Positions 8,498 to 17,245 of a DNA stretch of 45,948 nt are shown here, one piece after another. Both the position numbers and the translations under genes were made by a program. The number at the start of each line of letters is the position of its first letter. The first letter of the stretch is position 1. The DNA comes from CAZUDI01 sp964618975 (GTDB lineage Bacteria > Desulfobacterota > Desulfomonilia > UBA1062), in the NCBI GenBank assembly GCA_964618975.1, contig CAZUDI010000029.1, forward strand, positions 1 through 45,948, in the 5' to 3' direction. The notes below the pieces were generated by a model that was given only the letters and a program-made list of their open reading frames with translations, was not told where the DNA came from and did no database searches.

Positions 8498-9634
8498 TCA
8501 GGTCCCTTCTATGGCTTCAGGGGGAAAGGAGCCACCCGAGTAGGTTCGGGGGACCCTGCGGCTCATGTTGCAGGTGACCTCATAGGGGATGGTCTCGCCC
8601 CATGCGGCCACATCTGCGGCGGTTACGGGTCCACTCCCGAAGAGCTCGACCTCCTCGCCCACCGCATAGGTGTCATCTCCCAGGTCGATGAGACACTGGT
8701 CCATGCAGATGCGGCCCACGACCGGGTAGGTCTTGCCTCGGATGAGGATTTTGGACCGGTTGGAGAGGATGCGGGTATATCCGTCGGCATATCCGATGGG
8801 GAGGGTGGCGATCGTGGTATCCCGCGGCGTGGTATAGGTCAGGCCGTAGGATAGAGGCGTCCCCTGGCGGACCCTTTTGGTGAAGATGATGCTGGTCTTG
8901 AGCGTCATGGCGGGCCTCAGGGCCAGGGTGGCGGGGCTCTCCCGTGAGGGGGACAGCCCGTAGCAGAGGATACCGGGACGGACCATATCCATGAAGGCCG
9001 CCGGGCTGGAGAGGATGGCACCGGAGTTGGCACAGTGCCTCAAACCGCAGGCGATGCCCTCCCGGGCGGCCCGGGAGGCCAGCTCGGTGAAACGCTGGAT
9101 CTGGCTGGCGGTAAAGGTGCTCTCCCCGGTGTCCGCGACCGGGAAATGGGTGTACAGGCCTGCGATCGTAATCGCATCGTTGCCACAGAGTGCATGTAGG
9201 ACTGCCAGGGTTTCATGCGGGGCGAGCCCGAGGCGCCCCATACCGGTGTCGGTCTTGACGTGCACCGCCACCGGGCGCTGCCAGCGCCTGGCGCCCTCGG
9301 TCAGGGCCTGCGTCAGGAAATCGTCCACGACCGTGGGCATAAGGTCGTACCTGAAAACCGCATCGATATCCTCTCTGGAGCGATCGATGAGGCTGAAGAT
9401 GAGGATGGGCAATCTCACGCCGGCCTCCCGCAGGTCGAGGCCCTCCTCGATGCTGGTGACCCCCAGCATGTCTACGAGCGCCTTATCCTGGACGAAGCGG
9501 CCGACCACGGCGGCCCCGTGGCCATAGGCATCGGCCTTGATGGCCATCATGATCTTGCCACCGGTGTGGGCCCGGATCACCTCCAGGTTGTGCCGGATGG
9601 CACCGAGATCCACGACCACGTGTGTATGTCGCAT
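8498..9634 (-). CDS. alr: Alanine racemase
   Basis: PLP enzyme that interconverts L- and D-alanine and supplies D-Ala for peptidoglycan. The 378-residue length is normal for the family. The PLP lysine is K33 in AIKADAYGHG, and the catalytic tyrosine of the opposing half-site is Y263 in LSYGLTYT. PIGYADGY and GRICMDQ are further family signatures. The ATG at 9634 follows AGGAAAGGCT and lies only 8 bp after the ftsZ stop, making alr the last gene of the dcw transcription unit. Placement of alr directly after ftsZ, with no ddl anywhere in the cluster, is unusual. Enzyme identity is secure. Confidence 0.97.
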   Translation of the reverse strand: MRHTHVVVDLGAIRHNLEVIRAHTGGKIMMAIKADAYGHGAAVVGRFVQDKALVDMLGVTSIEEGLDLREAGVRLPILIFSLIDRSREDIDAVFRYDLMPTVVDDFLTQALTEGARRWQRPVAVHVKTDTGMGRLGLAPHETLAVLHALCGNDAITIAGLYTHFPVADTGESTFTASQIQRFTELASRAAREGIACGLRHCANSGAILSSPAAFMDMVRPGILCYGLSPSRESPATLALRPAMTLKTSIIFTKRVRQGTPLSYGLTYTTPRDTTIATLPIGYADGYTRILSNRSKILIRGKTYPVVGRICMDQCLIDLGDDTYAVGEEVELFGSGPVTAADVAAWGETIPYEVTCNMSRRVPRTYSGGSFPPEAIEGT

Positions 9635-9642
9635 AGCCTTTC

Positions 9643-10812
9643 CTAGTCGGCCCGTTTTCTGAGAAAGGTGGGGACATTGTAGATGTCTTCGTCGAGCACG
9701 TTTTCGTCCACGACCATGCCCAGACGGATCACCTCCTTCTCGCGGGGTTGCTCCTTGCGGCGCAGGAAGGCCGGTTTGTCGTAATCGATGATCGTGGCGG
9801 CATGCATGTCCCTGGCCGGTTCGCGCTCGTTCTCGGTCCGGGCGAGCACGATGGGCTTGCTGCAGAATCCGGTGGCCACCACGGTGATCGTGATCACATC
9901 CCCCATGGTCTCGTCGATCACCACGCCCCAGATGATGTTGGCATCCTCATGGGCGGCGGACTGGATCAGGGAGGAGGCCTCGTGGATCTCGTCCATGGTG
10001 AGGGAGGAACTGCCCGTGATATTGATGAGCAGGCCCTTGGCGCCCTGGATGTCCATATCCTCGAGCAGCGGGCTGGAAATGGCCGTCTGGGCGGCATCCA
10101 GGGCCCGGTTCTCGCCCGTGCCCGAACCGATTCCCATGAGGGCCTTGCCCTTCTCCGTCATGACGGCCTTGACGTCGTTGAAGTCTACGTTGACCAGCCC
10201 CGTGTGGTTGATGAGATCCGAGATGCCCTTGACCGCATTGATCAGAATATCGTCGGCCATCTTGAAGACCTCAAGCATGGGGAGGTTTTTGCCGCCCATG
10301 CTCAGGAGCCGGTGGTTGGGAATCACGATCAGCGCGTCCACGTTCTCGGACAGGGAGGCCTCGCCCTCCTCGGCCTGCTTCATCTTGCGCCGACCCTCAA
10401 AGGGGAACGGTTTCGTGACCACCGCCACGGTCAGGGCCCCGAGTTCCCGGGCAATGCGCGCCACGATGGGCGAGGCGCCGGTACCCGTCCCACCGCCCAT
10501 GCCCGAGGTGATGAAGACCATGTCGGCGCCCTCAAGGGACGCTCGGATCTCGGCCTCGCTCTCCTGGGCCGCGTCGCGGCCCACCGAGGGATTGCCGCCC
10601 GCCCCGAGCCCCCGGGTGAGCTTGGTCCCTATCTGGACCCGGTTGGATGCCGCCGATGACTTGAGGGTCTGAATGTCTGTATTGCACGAGAGGAATTCCA
10701 CGCCCGTCAAACTGGCGCCGATCATGTTGTTGACCGCGTTGCAGCCGCACCCTCCCACACCGATGACCTTGATCTTTGCCCCCACCTGATCCATTTCCTC
10801 CAGTTCAAACAT
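9643..10812 (-). CDS. ftsZ: Cell division GTPase FtsZ
   Basis: Tubulin homologue that polymerises at midcell and recruits the divisome. The start ATG 10812 (MFELEEMDQVGAKIKVIGVG) has an excellent AAGGAGGTGAAT ahead of it; the open frame upstream of it is not coding. Length is 389 aa. The GTP-binding signature GGGTGTG is at residues 106-112 and the T7 synergy loop NVDFND at 208-213. A variable linker leads to the conserved C-terminal peptide (DIYNVPTFLRKRAD, last 14 residues), which binds FtsA and other partners. A 73-nt gap separates it from ftsA, one of the longer spacers in the cluster, so extra regulation or a promoter could lie there. Confidence 0.98.
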   Translation of the reverse strand: MFELEEMDQVGAKIKVIGVGGCGCNAVNNMIGASLTGVEFLSCNTDIQTLKSSAASNRVQIGTKLTRGLGAGGNPSVGRDAAQESEAEIRASLEGADMVFITSGMGGGTGTGASPIVARIARELGALTVAVVTKPFPFEGRRKMKQAEEGEASLSENVDALIVIPNHRLLSMGGKNLPMLEVFKMADDILINAVKGISDLINHTGLVNVDFNDVKAVMTEKGKALMGIGSGTGENRALDAAQTAISSPLLEDMDIQGAKGLLINITGSSSLTMDEIHEASSLIQSAAHEDANIIWGVVIDETMGDVITITVVATGFCSKPIVLARTENEREPARDMHAATIIDYDKPAFLRRKEQPREKEVIRLGMVVDENVLDEDIYNVPTFLRKRAD

Positions 10813-10885
10813 ATTCACCTCCTTGTCCTCCTTCTCCCTCAGTCCTCTCATCTTTAGCGCGCCTGTCACGCGGCTGCCCCTGTCC

Positions 10886-12112
10886 TCAGAAGACCTCCCT
10901 GAACCACCGTAGCATACGGTCCAGGATCCGTTCGAATACGGATCCTCCCCGCGGGATATAGCTGTAGCTCGGTTTGCCCGACTCGTAGATGCACAGTCCC
11001 ACGGCCGTGGCATAGGCCGGGCTGTTCACCAGTTCGATGAGGCCCTTGACACCCCTCGGGCTGCCGATGCGCACGGGCATATGCATGATGCCTTCGGCCA
11101 GAGAGGCCACGCCTTCCAGCGAGCTGGCCCCACCGGTGAGCACCAGACCGGCGGAGAGCTGGTCGGCGATCCCCGTATTGCGGATTTCGGTGAAGGCCAG
11201 CTTGAAGAGCTCCTCCATGCGGGATTCGATGATCTCGGAGAGGACGTGCCGCGGCACGGTCCTCACGCTGTCACCGCCGATGGAAGGCACCTCGATCTGT
11301 TCGTCCGTAGACACCTGCGCGGCGATGGCATGGCCGTATTTGATCTTGAGGCGCTCGGCCTCGGCGATGGGGGTCCTCAGGCCCACGGCAATGTCGTGGG
11401 TCACATGGTCGCCCCCGAGGGCCAGTACGGCGGTGTGGCGGATGGCACCGTCGTTGAAGACCGCGATGTCGGTGGTGCCCCCGCCGATGTCCATGAGGAC
11501 CACCCCGAGCTGGCGCTCGTCCGGGGTGAGGATGGCGGCCGAGGAGGCGATCTGCTGCAGCACGATGTCGCGCAGTCCCAGCCCCGCCTTCTGGGCGCAC
11601 TTGTTGATATTACTCACGGCCGATACCGAGCCCGTGACGATGTGGACCCGCACCTCCAGTTTGGAGCCGGCCATGCCGACAGGATCGGAGATGCCACTGG
11701 TGTCGTCCACCGTGAATTCCTGGGGCAGCACGTGAATCGTCTCCACCCCCACGGGTTTGGCGATGTCCTTGGCCTGTTCCACTACGCGTTTCTTGTCCGC
11801 GGGCGTGATTTCGTCGCCCTTGATGGCGATGACTCCGTTGGTGCTGATACCCTGGATGTGGCCGCCGGCGATCCCGGTATAGACTTCGTCCACACTGATG
11901 CCCGCCATCTTCTCGGCGTCTTCCACCGCCTTGTGAATGGCCTCGACGGTTTGCTCCATGTTGACCACCAGCCCGCGTCTGAGCCCCTTGGATTCGGAAA
12001 TGCCGAACCCGATCACCTCCAGATTACCGGAGTCCTTGAACTCGGTGATCAGGCAGCAGATCTTGGTGGTCCCGATATCCAGTCCCACGATGATCCGGTC
12101 TCTAGAGGCCAT
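10886..12112 (-). CDS. ftsA: Cell division protein FtsA
   Basis: Actin-like ATPase that tethers FtsZ filaments to the inner membrane. The 408-residue protein shows the ASKHA nucleotide-binding elements GLDIGTTKICCLI near the N-terminus, MDIGGGTTDIAVF (about 207-219) and LTGGASSLEG (about 325-334), with the FtsA-specific 1C domain between. It ends in an amphipathic helix (FERILDRMLRWFREVF), the membrane-targeting tail. The ATG at 12112 overlaps the end of ftsQ by 11 bp, so translation is probably coupled. Confidence 0.97.
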   Translation of the reverse strand: MASRDRIIVGLDIGTTKICCLITEFKDSGNLEVIGFGISESKGLRRGLVVNMEQTVEAIHKAVEDAEKMAGISVDEVYTGIAGGHIQGISTNGVIAIKGDEITPADKKRVVEQAKDIAKPVGVETIHVLPQEFTVDDTSGISDPVGMAGSKLEVRVHIVTGSVSAVSNINKCAQKAGLGLRDIVLQQIASSAAILTPDERQLGVVLMDIGGGTTDIAVFNDGAIRHTAVLALGGDHVTHDIAVGLRTPIAEAERLKIKYGHAIAAQVSTDEQIEVPSIGGDSVRTVPRHVLSEIIESRMEELFKLAFTEIRNTGIADQLSAGLVLTGGASSLEGVASLAEGIMHMPVRIGSPRGVKGLIELVNSPAYATAVGLCIYESGKPSYSYIPRGGSVFERILDRMLRWFREVF

Positions 12113-12884
12113 GGGTGCTCCTGTTCTTGAGGACGATCTTGTCCTCGCAGCTGAGGTCCATGACCGTGCCGCTCTCGGGGCTGAAACGGGTGAGCGCCAG
12201 GAGGGCCCTTTCCACCCGGGCGGGGGTCAGGTCCCCCAGAAACTCGAGGGTGATGCCACCTTTTAGTCTGATATGCATGCGACCTCCTGATTCGATGGTC
12301 AGATCCATGGCATCGAGCTGATGGTCCTCGATGAGGTGCACGGCGGCAATTCCGCGATGCAGCAGCCCTTCGAGCTCATCCCCGGTATCGTTCACGCTCC
12401 AGTCGGTGGCACGGATGAGGATCCCCTCGGGTTTTCCGGGTGCGGGGGCGAAGATCTCCCCCTCGTGGGAGATGAGGTAGCTGGTGTCCTTGAGGATCAG
12501 GGTGGCCGCAGGGATATGCTCCTCCACCGTAATGCACACCGCGGCCGGGATGAGGCTGCGTTTGATGCCGACGCGTAGGATCCAGGGATGGGCCACGAGC
12601 CGTGTACGGGCGGCGGCCATGTCCCAGGCCAGGATATTGTCACCCTCCTCCAGGTCGATCAGGACGAGGGCCTCGTCCGCCTCCACGCGCTTAAGCCCCT
12701 CGATGGTGATCCCCTTGACGCGGAACATGTCACTGTTGGAGAGGTAGCCCAGGGCGCAGATCAGCACCATGGTGCTCGAGGTGATCAGACACAGCCAGAT
12801 GCTCAGCCGCAGCACCTTATTGATGTTCGAGATGCGCCGCTTTTTGGAGGGCGAGGTCTGTCGCCGTTTGAAATCCTCAATCAA
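12102..12884 (-). CDS. ftsQ: Cell division protein FtsQ
   Basis: Bitopic divisome protein of the FtsQLB complex. It has a basic N-terminal cytoplasmic tail (1-25), one membrane helix (about 26-47), a POTRA domain beginning FRVKGITIEGLKRVEADEAL (about 54-122) and a beta domain (about 125-245). Length is 260 aa. The start is TTG 12884, supported by GGAGG nine bases upstream; no ATG lies before the membrane helix. It overlaps the murB stop by 8 bp and ftsA by 11 bp. Sequence conservation in this family is low, but position and architecture are decisive. Confidence 0.93.
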   Translation of the reverse strand: MIEDFKRRQTSPSKKRRISNINKVLRLSIWLCLITSSTMVLICALGYLSNSDMFRVKGITIEGLKRVEADEALVLIDLEEGDNILAWDMAAARTRLVAHPWILRVGIKRSLIPAAVCITVEEHIPAATLILKDTSYLISHEGEIFAPAPGKPEGILIRATDWSVNDTGDELEGLLHRGIAAVHLIEDHQLDAMDLTIESGGRMHIRLKGGITLEFLGDLTPARVERALLALTRFSPESGTVMDLSCEDKIVLKNRSTHGL

Positions 12885-13713
12885 CGATCAGTACCTCCTC
12901 CGTAAGTTCGATCCCGAAACGGGAGCGGACATGTTCCTTGATCTGCAGGATCAGGGCCCGGATATCCCCACAGGTGGCACGCCCGTCGTTGATGATGAAA
13001 TTGGCGTGAGCGTGCGAGACGCGGGCGCCGCCCACGGCGCATCCCTTCAGGCCGGCCTGGTCGATCAGGCGTCCGGCCGTGGCGCCGGCGGGGTTTTTGA
13101 AGATGCACCCGCTGCTGTAGCCCGTGGGCAGTGCGCGTCGCTGCTGCCTGCAGGCCGCCATTCTTTCGGCCACCGTCTCCGGGGTTGTACGCTCAAGGGC
13201 CAGAGAGGCCCCGATGATCACCGACCCCCGGGGTATGCCACCCGAGCGGTAGGCACAGGGTAGCTCCGCGCGGGTAAGCGTGTGCACGCCGGTGGCGTCC
13301 ACCACCTCGATGCTCTCGACGACATCCATGATGCCGCGGGTGGCGCTGCCGGCATTCATCCAGAGCGCCCCGCCAAGGGTCCCGGGGATGCCGCACAGGA
13401 ATTCCAGGCCGCTCAGCCCCGCCTCGCGCGCCCGCGCAAGCAGGACTCCGAGCGGGGTGGCCGCCCCGGCCTGAAGGTGTAAGTCCTCGATGTTCACCTG
13501 GTCAAAGGGGGCCGCCAGACGGACCACCGGCAGGGTGATAGTGCCGTCGCCGAAGATGATGTTCGAGCCCCCCCCCAAGAGGATGAAGTCCGCCTGGGCC
13601 GCGATGAGGTCCCTCAGCTCGGCCGGGGTCTCCGGTTCGTAGAGCCTTGCTATGGTGCCGCCGCAGTGCATGGTGGTTACCTTGCGGGCATCGATGTCAC
13701 GCATCTGGCGCAT
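12877..13713 (-). CDS. murB: UDP-N-acetylenolpyruvoylglucosamine reductase
   Basis: FAD/NADPH enzyme that reduces UDP-GlcNAc-enolpyruvate to UDP-MurNAc. I chose ATG 13713 (MRQMRDID), seven bases after GGAG, giving 278 aa; earlier in-frame starts would lengthen the overlap with murC. Visible FAD-binding motifs are ILLGGGSNIIF (about 44-54) and GIPGTLGGALWMNAG (108-122). The proton-donor motif reads SSGCIFKNP with Cys at about residue 203 where E. coli MurB has Ser229. The short length fits the type II group. It overlaps murC by 17 bp. Confidence 0.96.
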   Translation of the reverse strand: MRQMRDIDARKVTTMHCGGTIARLYEPETPAELRDLIAAQADFILLGGGSNIIFGDGTITLPVVRLAAPFDQVNIEDLHLQAGAATPLGVLLARAREAGLSGLEFLCGIPGTLGGALWMNAGSATRGIMDVVESIEVVDATGVHTLTRAELPCAYRSGGIPRGSVIIGASLALERTTPETVAERMAACRQQRRALPTGYSSGCIFKNPAGATAGRLIDQAGLKGCAVGGARVSHAHANFIINDGRATCGDIRALILQIKEHVRSRFGIELTEEVLIVD

Positions 13714-15079
13714 CCAAGATCTCCAAGAGTCGTAGTCCCTGTCTCCACACGTCACCCGCTCCCAGAAAGATCACCAGATCGTCAGGCTGTGCCGCGTCTT
13801 TCAGCAGGGAGGGCAGGTCTTCCTTGTCGGGCGCATAGTGTACCTGCCTGAGGCCGTGCTGCTTGATCTCCTCGTACAGCGCCTGGCCGGTGACCCCTTC
13901 GAGGGGGGCTTCCGAGGCCGCATAGATCTCGGTGATGAACAGTTCGTGGGCATCGTAGAAGGCGGTGACGAACTCGCGGAAGAGGTCGCGGGTGCGTGTG
14001 TAGCGGTGCGGCTGGAAGACGGCCACGATGCGGCGTGCCGGGAAGGCATTTTTCAGCGCCGCCAGGGTCGCCTTGATCTCGGTGGGGTGGTGGGCATAAT
14101 CGTCCATTACCATGACGCCCCCGGTCTCGCCGCGCACATGGAAGCGCCTCTGCACGCCGCTGAAGGCGCTCAGTCCGTCCTGAATCACCGCAAAATCGAT
14201 CCCCAGCTCCAGGGCGCATCCCACGGCGCCCAGGGCGTTGAGGCAGTTGTGCATGCCGGGTACCCTGAGGTGGATCTCCCCCAGCGTCCTGTCACGCCGG
14301 TGGACCGTAAACGACGAGTCGAACCCGTTGAAGGTCGCCTCCGTCAGGCGGTAGACGGCCTGGGTGTGGGTGCCGTAGGTGTAGACCTTGCGCTTGAGCT
14401 GCGACAGGATGTGCTGGATGTTCTCGTTGTCGAGGCACACCATGGTGAAGCCGTAGAAGGGAACCTTGTTGAGGAACTCCACATAGGTCTGGCGGATGTC
14501 GTCGAGGTCGCGGTAGCAGTCCATGTGCTCCTCTTCGATGTTGGTGACAAGCGCCACGATCGGCAGCAGCTTGAGAAACGAACGGTCGCTCTCGTCGGCC
14601 TCGGCCACGAGGAGGCTGCCCTCGCCCAGACGCGCATTGGAATCGAACATATCGAGCTTTCCGCCGATGATCGCCGTCGGGTCCATGCCGGCCTTGGCCA
14701 GGATGGTGGCCAGCATGGAGGTGGTGGTGGTCTTGCCGTGGGTACCGGCCACGGCGATCGAGTGTTTCATGCGCATGATCTCGGCCAGCATCTCGGCCCG
14801 GGGGATGACCGGCAGTCCCCGGTCCCTGGCGGCGGCACATTCGGGATTGGCGAGACTGACGGCCGAGGAATACACCACCACCTGGGCATCACCAATGTGC
14901 TCGGCGGTGTGTCCCAGGTGGACCCTGGCCCCCAGGCCGCTCAGCCTCCGGGTTGTCTCGGATTCGGCGATATCCGAGCCCCTGACCTCGTAGCCCATGT
15001 TCAGAAGCAGCTCGGCTATGCCGCTCATGCCGATGCCGCCTATGCCGACGAAATGGATCTTTGTGATTCCCTTAAACAC
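13697..15079 (-). CDS. murC: UDP-N-acetylmuramate--L-alanine ligase
   Basis: Adds L-alanine to UDP-MurNAc, the first of four Mur ligase steps. The best start is GTG 15079 (MFKGITKIHFVGIGGIGMSG), preceded by AGGAG inside murG, giving 460 aa and an 8-bp overlap. Domains: N-terminal Rossmann with GIGGIGMSG (12-20), ATP P-loop GTHGKTTT (112-119), EADESD and NIEEEHMDCY in the central domain, and a C-terminal domain with DDYAHHPTEI. All catalytic signatures are intact. Confidence 0.97.
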   Translation of the reverse strand: MFKGITKIHFVGIGGIGMSGIAELLLNMGYEVRGSDIAESETTRRLSGLGARVHLGHTAEHIGDAQVVVYSSAVSLANPECAAARDRGLPVIPRAEMLAEIMRMKHSIAVAGTHGKTTTTSMLATILAKAGMDPTAIIGGKLDMFDSNARLGEGSLLVAEADESDRSFLKLLPIVALVTNIEEEHMDCYRDLDDIRQTYVEFLNKVPFYGFTMVCLDNENIQHILSQLKRKVYTYGTHTQAVYRLTEATFNGFDSSFTVHRRDRTLGEIHLRVPGMHNCLNALGAVGCALELGIDFAVIQDGLSAFSGVQRRFHVRGETGGVMVMDDYAHHPTEIKATLAALKNAFPARRIVAVFQPHRYTRTRDLFREFVTAFYDAHELFITEIYAASEAPLEGVTGQALYEEIKQHGLRQVHYAPDKEDLPSLLKDAAQPDDLVIFLGAGDVWRQGLRLLEILDAPDA

Positions 15080-16127
15080 GCAAAAGCTCCTGTGCGATGA
15101 TCTCGGCCCCATCGCCGAGAGACAGATCCTTCATCCGTTGTGCCGCCCGCGCCAGGCCCTCCCCGTCGGAGAGCCTGGCGCCGATCTCGAGGGCCAGCCT
15201 TTCAGGCGTGAGGTGGGATTCCGGAATGATCCACCCCGCCTCGTGCCCGCTTACATACCTGGCATTGGCCATCTGATGATCGTCCGCCGCATGGGGATAG
15301 GGAACCATGACGGCCGGTATCCCGAGTCTGGACAGCTCGGAGAGGCTCAAACCCCCGGCCCTGCATACCACAAGGCGGGCCCGTTTGTATAGCGAGGCCA
15401 TGTCGTTTGTGAAATCAAAGACCTCGGCTGGCTGCCCCACCCTGTGATAGGCCTCCCGCACCCAGGTGAGATCGGCCTGTCCGGTCTGGTGCAGCACCGT
15501 GAGCTCGAGGCCCTGCTCCCGGCACAGGCGCAGGGCCTCGACGGCACAGGTGTTGAGGCTGTGGGAGCCCAGCGAGCCCCCCATGATGAGGAGACACCCT
15601 CCGGGCGGACCGCCTGGAGGCGCGATCAGCTCCCGGACGGGATTACCGCACAGGCACGTTTTGTGCGCGGGAAAGGCCCGGGATATATCGGGGAAGCCCA
15701 GGTAGATGCGTTGGACCAGATACGCAAGAATACGGTTGGTCAGCCCGGGCCGGGCGTTCTGTTCCTGGATGGCGCACTCCACGGCGCACAGACGGGCGGC
15801 CAGCACCACCATGCCGGTGACATATCCTCCGGTGCCGATGACCCTGTGCGGGGAAAAGTCCCTGATGATGGAGAACGCGCGCCATAAGGCCTGCAGGTTG
15901 ATCCCCATGGCGCGCGCGATCTTTACGGGGGACTGGCCCTTGACGCCTAAGGCGTGCACGGCCACAAAGGGCAGGTTTCTCTCCCGGCACAGGCGTTCCT
16001 CCAGGCCCCGCCGGGTGCCCACGAAGAGGATGTCCGTAGACGGATCGGCCTTCTTGAGGGCCTCGGCGATGGCCAGGCCTGGCATGATATGGCCCCCTGT
16101 CCCGCCGGCGGTGATCAGGATCTTCAC
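15072..16127 (-). CDS. murG: UDP-GlcNAc:undecaprenyl-PP-MurNAc-pentapeptide GlcNAc transferase
   Basis: GT28 glycosyltransferase at the cytoplasmic membrane face that converts lipid I to lipid II. The 351-residue protein has the N-terminal GGTGGHIMPGLAIAEAL loop, VIGTGGYVTG, the acceptor-site QEQNARPGLTNR, and in the donor domain GGSLGSHSLN and CRAGGLSLSEL. The last is the UDP-GlcNAc-binding signature. The start is GTG 16127, overlapping the ftsW stop as GTGA. Confidence 0.97.
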   Translation of the reverse strand: MKILITAGGTGGHIMPGLAIAEALKKADPSTDILFVGTRRGLEERLCRERNLPFVAVHALGVKGQSPVKIARAMGINLQALWRAFSIIRDFSPHRVIGTGGYVTGMVVLAARLCAVECAIQEQNARPGLTNRILAYLVQRIYLGFPDISRAFPAHKTCLCGNPVRELIAPPGGPPGGCLLIMGGSLGSHSLNTCAVEALRLCREQGLELTVLHQTGQADLTWVREAYHRVGQPAEVFDFTNDMASLYKRARLVVCRAGGLSLSELSRLGIPAVMVPYPHAADDHQMANARYVSGHEAGWIIPESHLTPERLALEIGARLSDGEGLARAAQRMKDLSLGDGAEIIAQELLRV

Positions 16128-17245
16128 AGGCGTGCCCTCCGTGAAACCGACAGCACGAGCCCCGAGATCGTCATGGTGGCGATCAGGGTGGAACCTCCGT
16201 AGCTGAAGAAGGGCAGGGCCAGCCCGGTAGTGGGGAGGACGCTCATGGCGACCCCCATGTTGATCACCGCCTGCAGACCGATGAGGCTCACCGCGGCGAC
16301 CACAAGATAGAAGCCGAAGGCGTCATTGGTGGACAGTGCAATACGAAAACCGCGCCAGATCCAGACACCGAAGAGGAAGATGACCATTAGCACGCCCAGC
16401 AGCCCGAGCTCCTCGCCTACCACCGAGAGGATGAAGTCCGTGTGCGGGGCGGGCAGGAAGAAGAGCTTCTGGGTTCCCTCACCCAGGCCGGTTCCGGTGA
16501 GACCGCCCTTGGCAAAGGCGACCATGGATTGGATAATCTGGTATCCGATGCCCTGCATGTGGTCCCAGGGGTTGATGAAGGCCGTAAGCCTTGCCCGGCG
16601 GTAGGGCTCCAGCATCATGAGTGCGGCCGCAGCCGGAACCACGGCCGCACCGAGCAGGCCGAGGTGCTTGAGACGCATGCCTGCGATGAACAACACGCCG
16701 ATGACCCAGATGCCCAGGGTGGCGGCCGTGCCGAAGTCCGGCTCGATGAAGATGAGGATGGCGATCACGAGGGTGATGAGCATGACGGGCAGGATGCCGG
16801 TCCTGAAGTCGGAGATGGAGCGGGACTTGCGGGAGAGGAAGTTCGCCAGGTAGATGACCAGGGCCACCTTGACGAGTTCGGAGGCCTGGAAGCTGAAACC
16901 GCACACACGCACCCAGCGCCGGGAATGCCCTCCGCTGATCCCGATACCGGGCACGAAACAGAGGATGAGGCCCGCAATCCCGGCGGCCACGGCCAGAAAC
17001 ACCAGGGGCCGGGAGGCGAGCCTGCGGTAATCCATGCTCATGAACACGAGCATGATGCTCGTGCCCACGATCACATGAAAAAGGTGTTTCCTGATCATAG
17101 CCGAGCCGCTGCCGAGTATCTCCTTGGAGACGAAGAAACTCGACGAATACACCATGACCGTGCCCATGACCAGGAGCAGCAGGGTCGCCAGGAGGAAGAA
17201 GATATCGAAATCTATTTCGTGCTCATCACTTGTCTTCGCACACAT
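16124..17245 (-). CDS. ftsW: SEDS peptidoglycan glycosyltransferase FtsW
   Basis: Polytopic SEDS protein that polymerises septal glycan with FtsI. The start ATG 17245 (MCAKTSDEHEIDFD) has GGAGG ten bases upstream, giving 373 aa; the longer frame is antisense-like. About ten membrane helices are visible, with the SEDS landmarks RRWV, FQASELVKVALVIYLA, EPDFGTA (catalytic-site Asp), the large periplasmic loop with GGLTGTGLGEGTQKLFFLPA and HTDFILSVVGEELGLLG, and the terminal LPFFSYGGSTL. It overlaps murD by 34 bp, the largest overlap in the cluster. Confidence 0.96.
   Translation of the reverse strand: MCAKTSDEHEIDFDIFFLLATLLLLVMGTVMVYSSSFFVSKEILGSGSAMIRKHLFHVIVGTSIMLVFMSMDYRRLASRPLVFLAVAAGIAGLILCFVPGIGISGGHSRRWVRVCGFSFQASELVKVALVIYLANFLSRKSRSISDFRTGILPVMLITLVIAILIFIEPDFGTAATLGIWVIGVLFIAGMRLKHLGLLGAAVVPAAAALMMLEPYRRARLTAFINPWDHMQGIGYQIIQSMVAFAKGGLTGTGLGEGTQKLFFLPAPHTDFILSVVGEELGLLGVLMVIFLFGVWIWRGFRIALSTNDAFGFYLVVAAVSLIGLQAVINMGVAMSVLPTTGLALPFFSYGGSTLIATMTISGLVLSVSRRARL

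Noticed and set aside
9748..10672. Long plus-strand frames of about 300 codons opposite ftsZ
   Set aside because: They are antisense shadows of a highly conserved GC-rich gene; the minus-strand product is unmistakably FtsZ.
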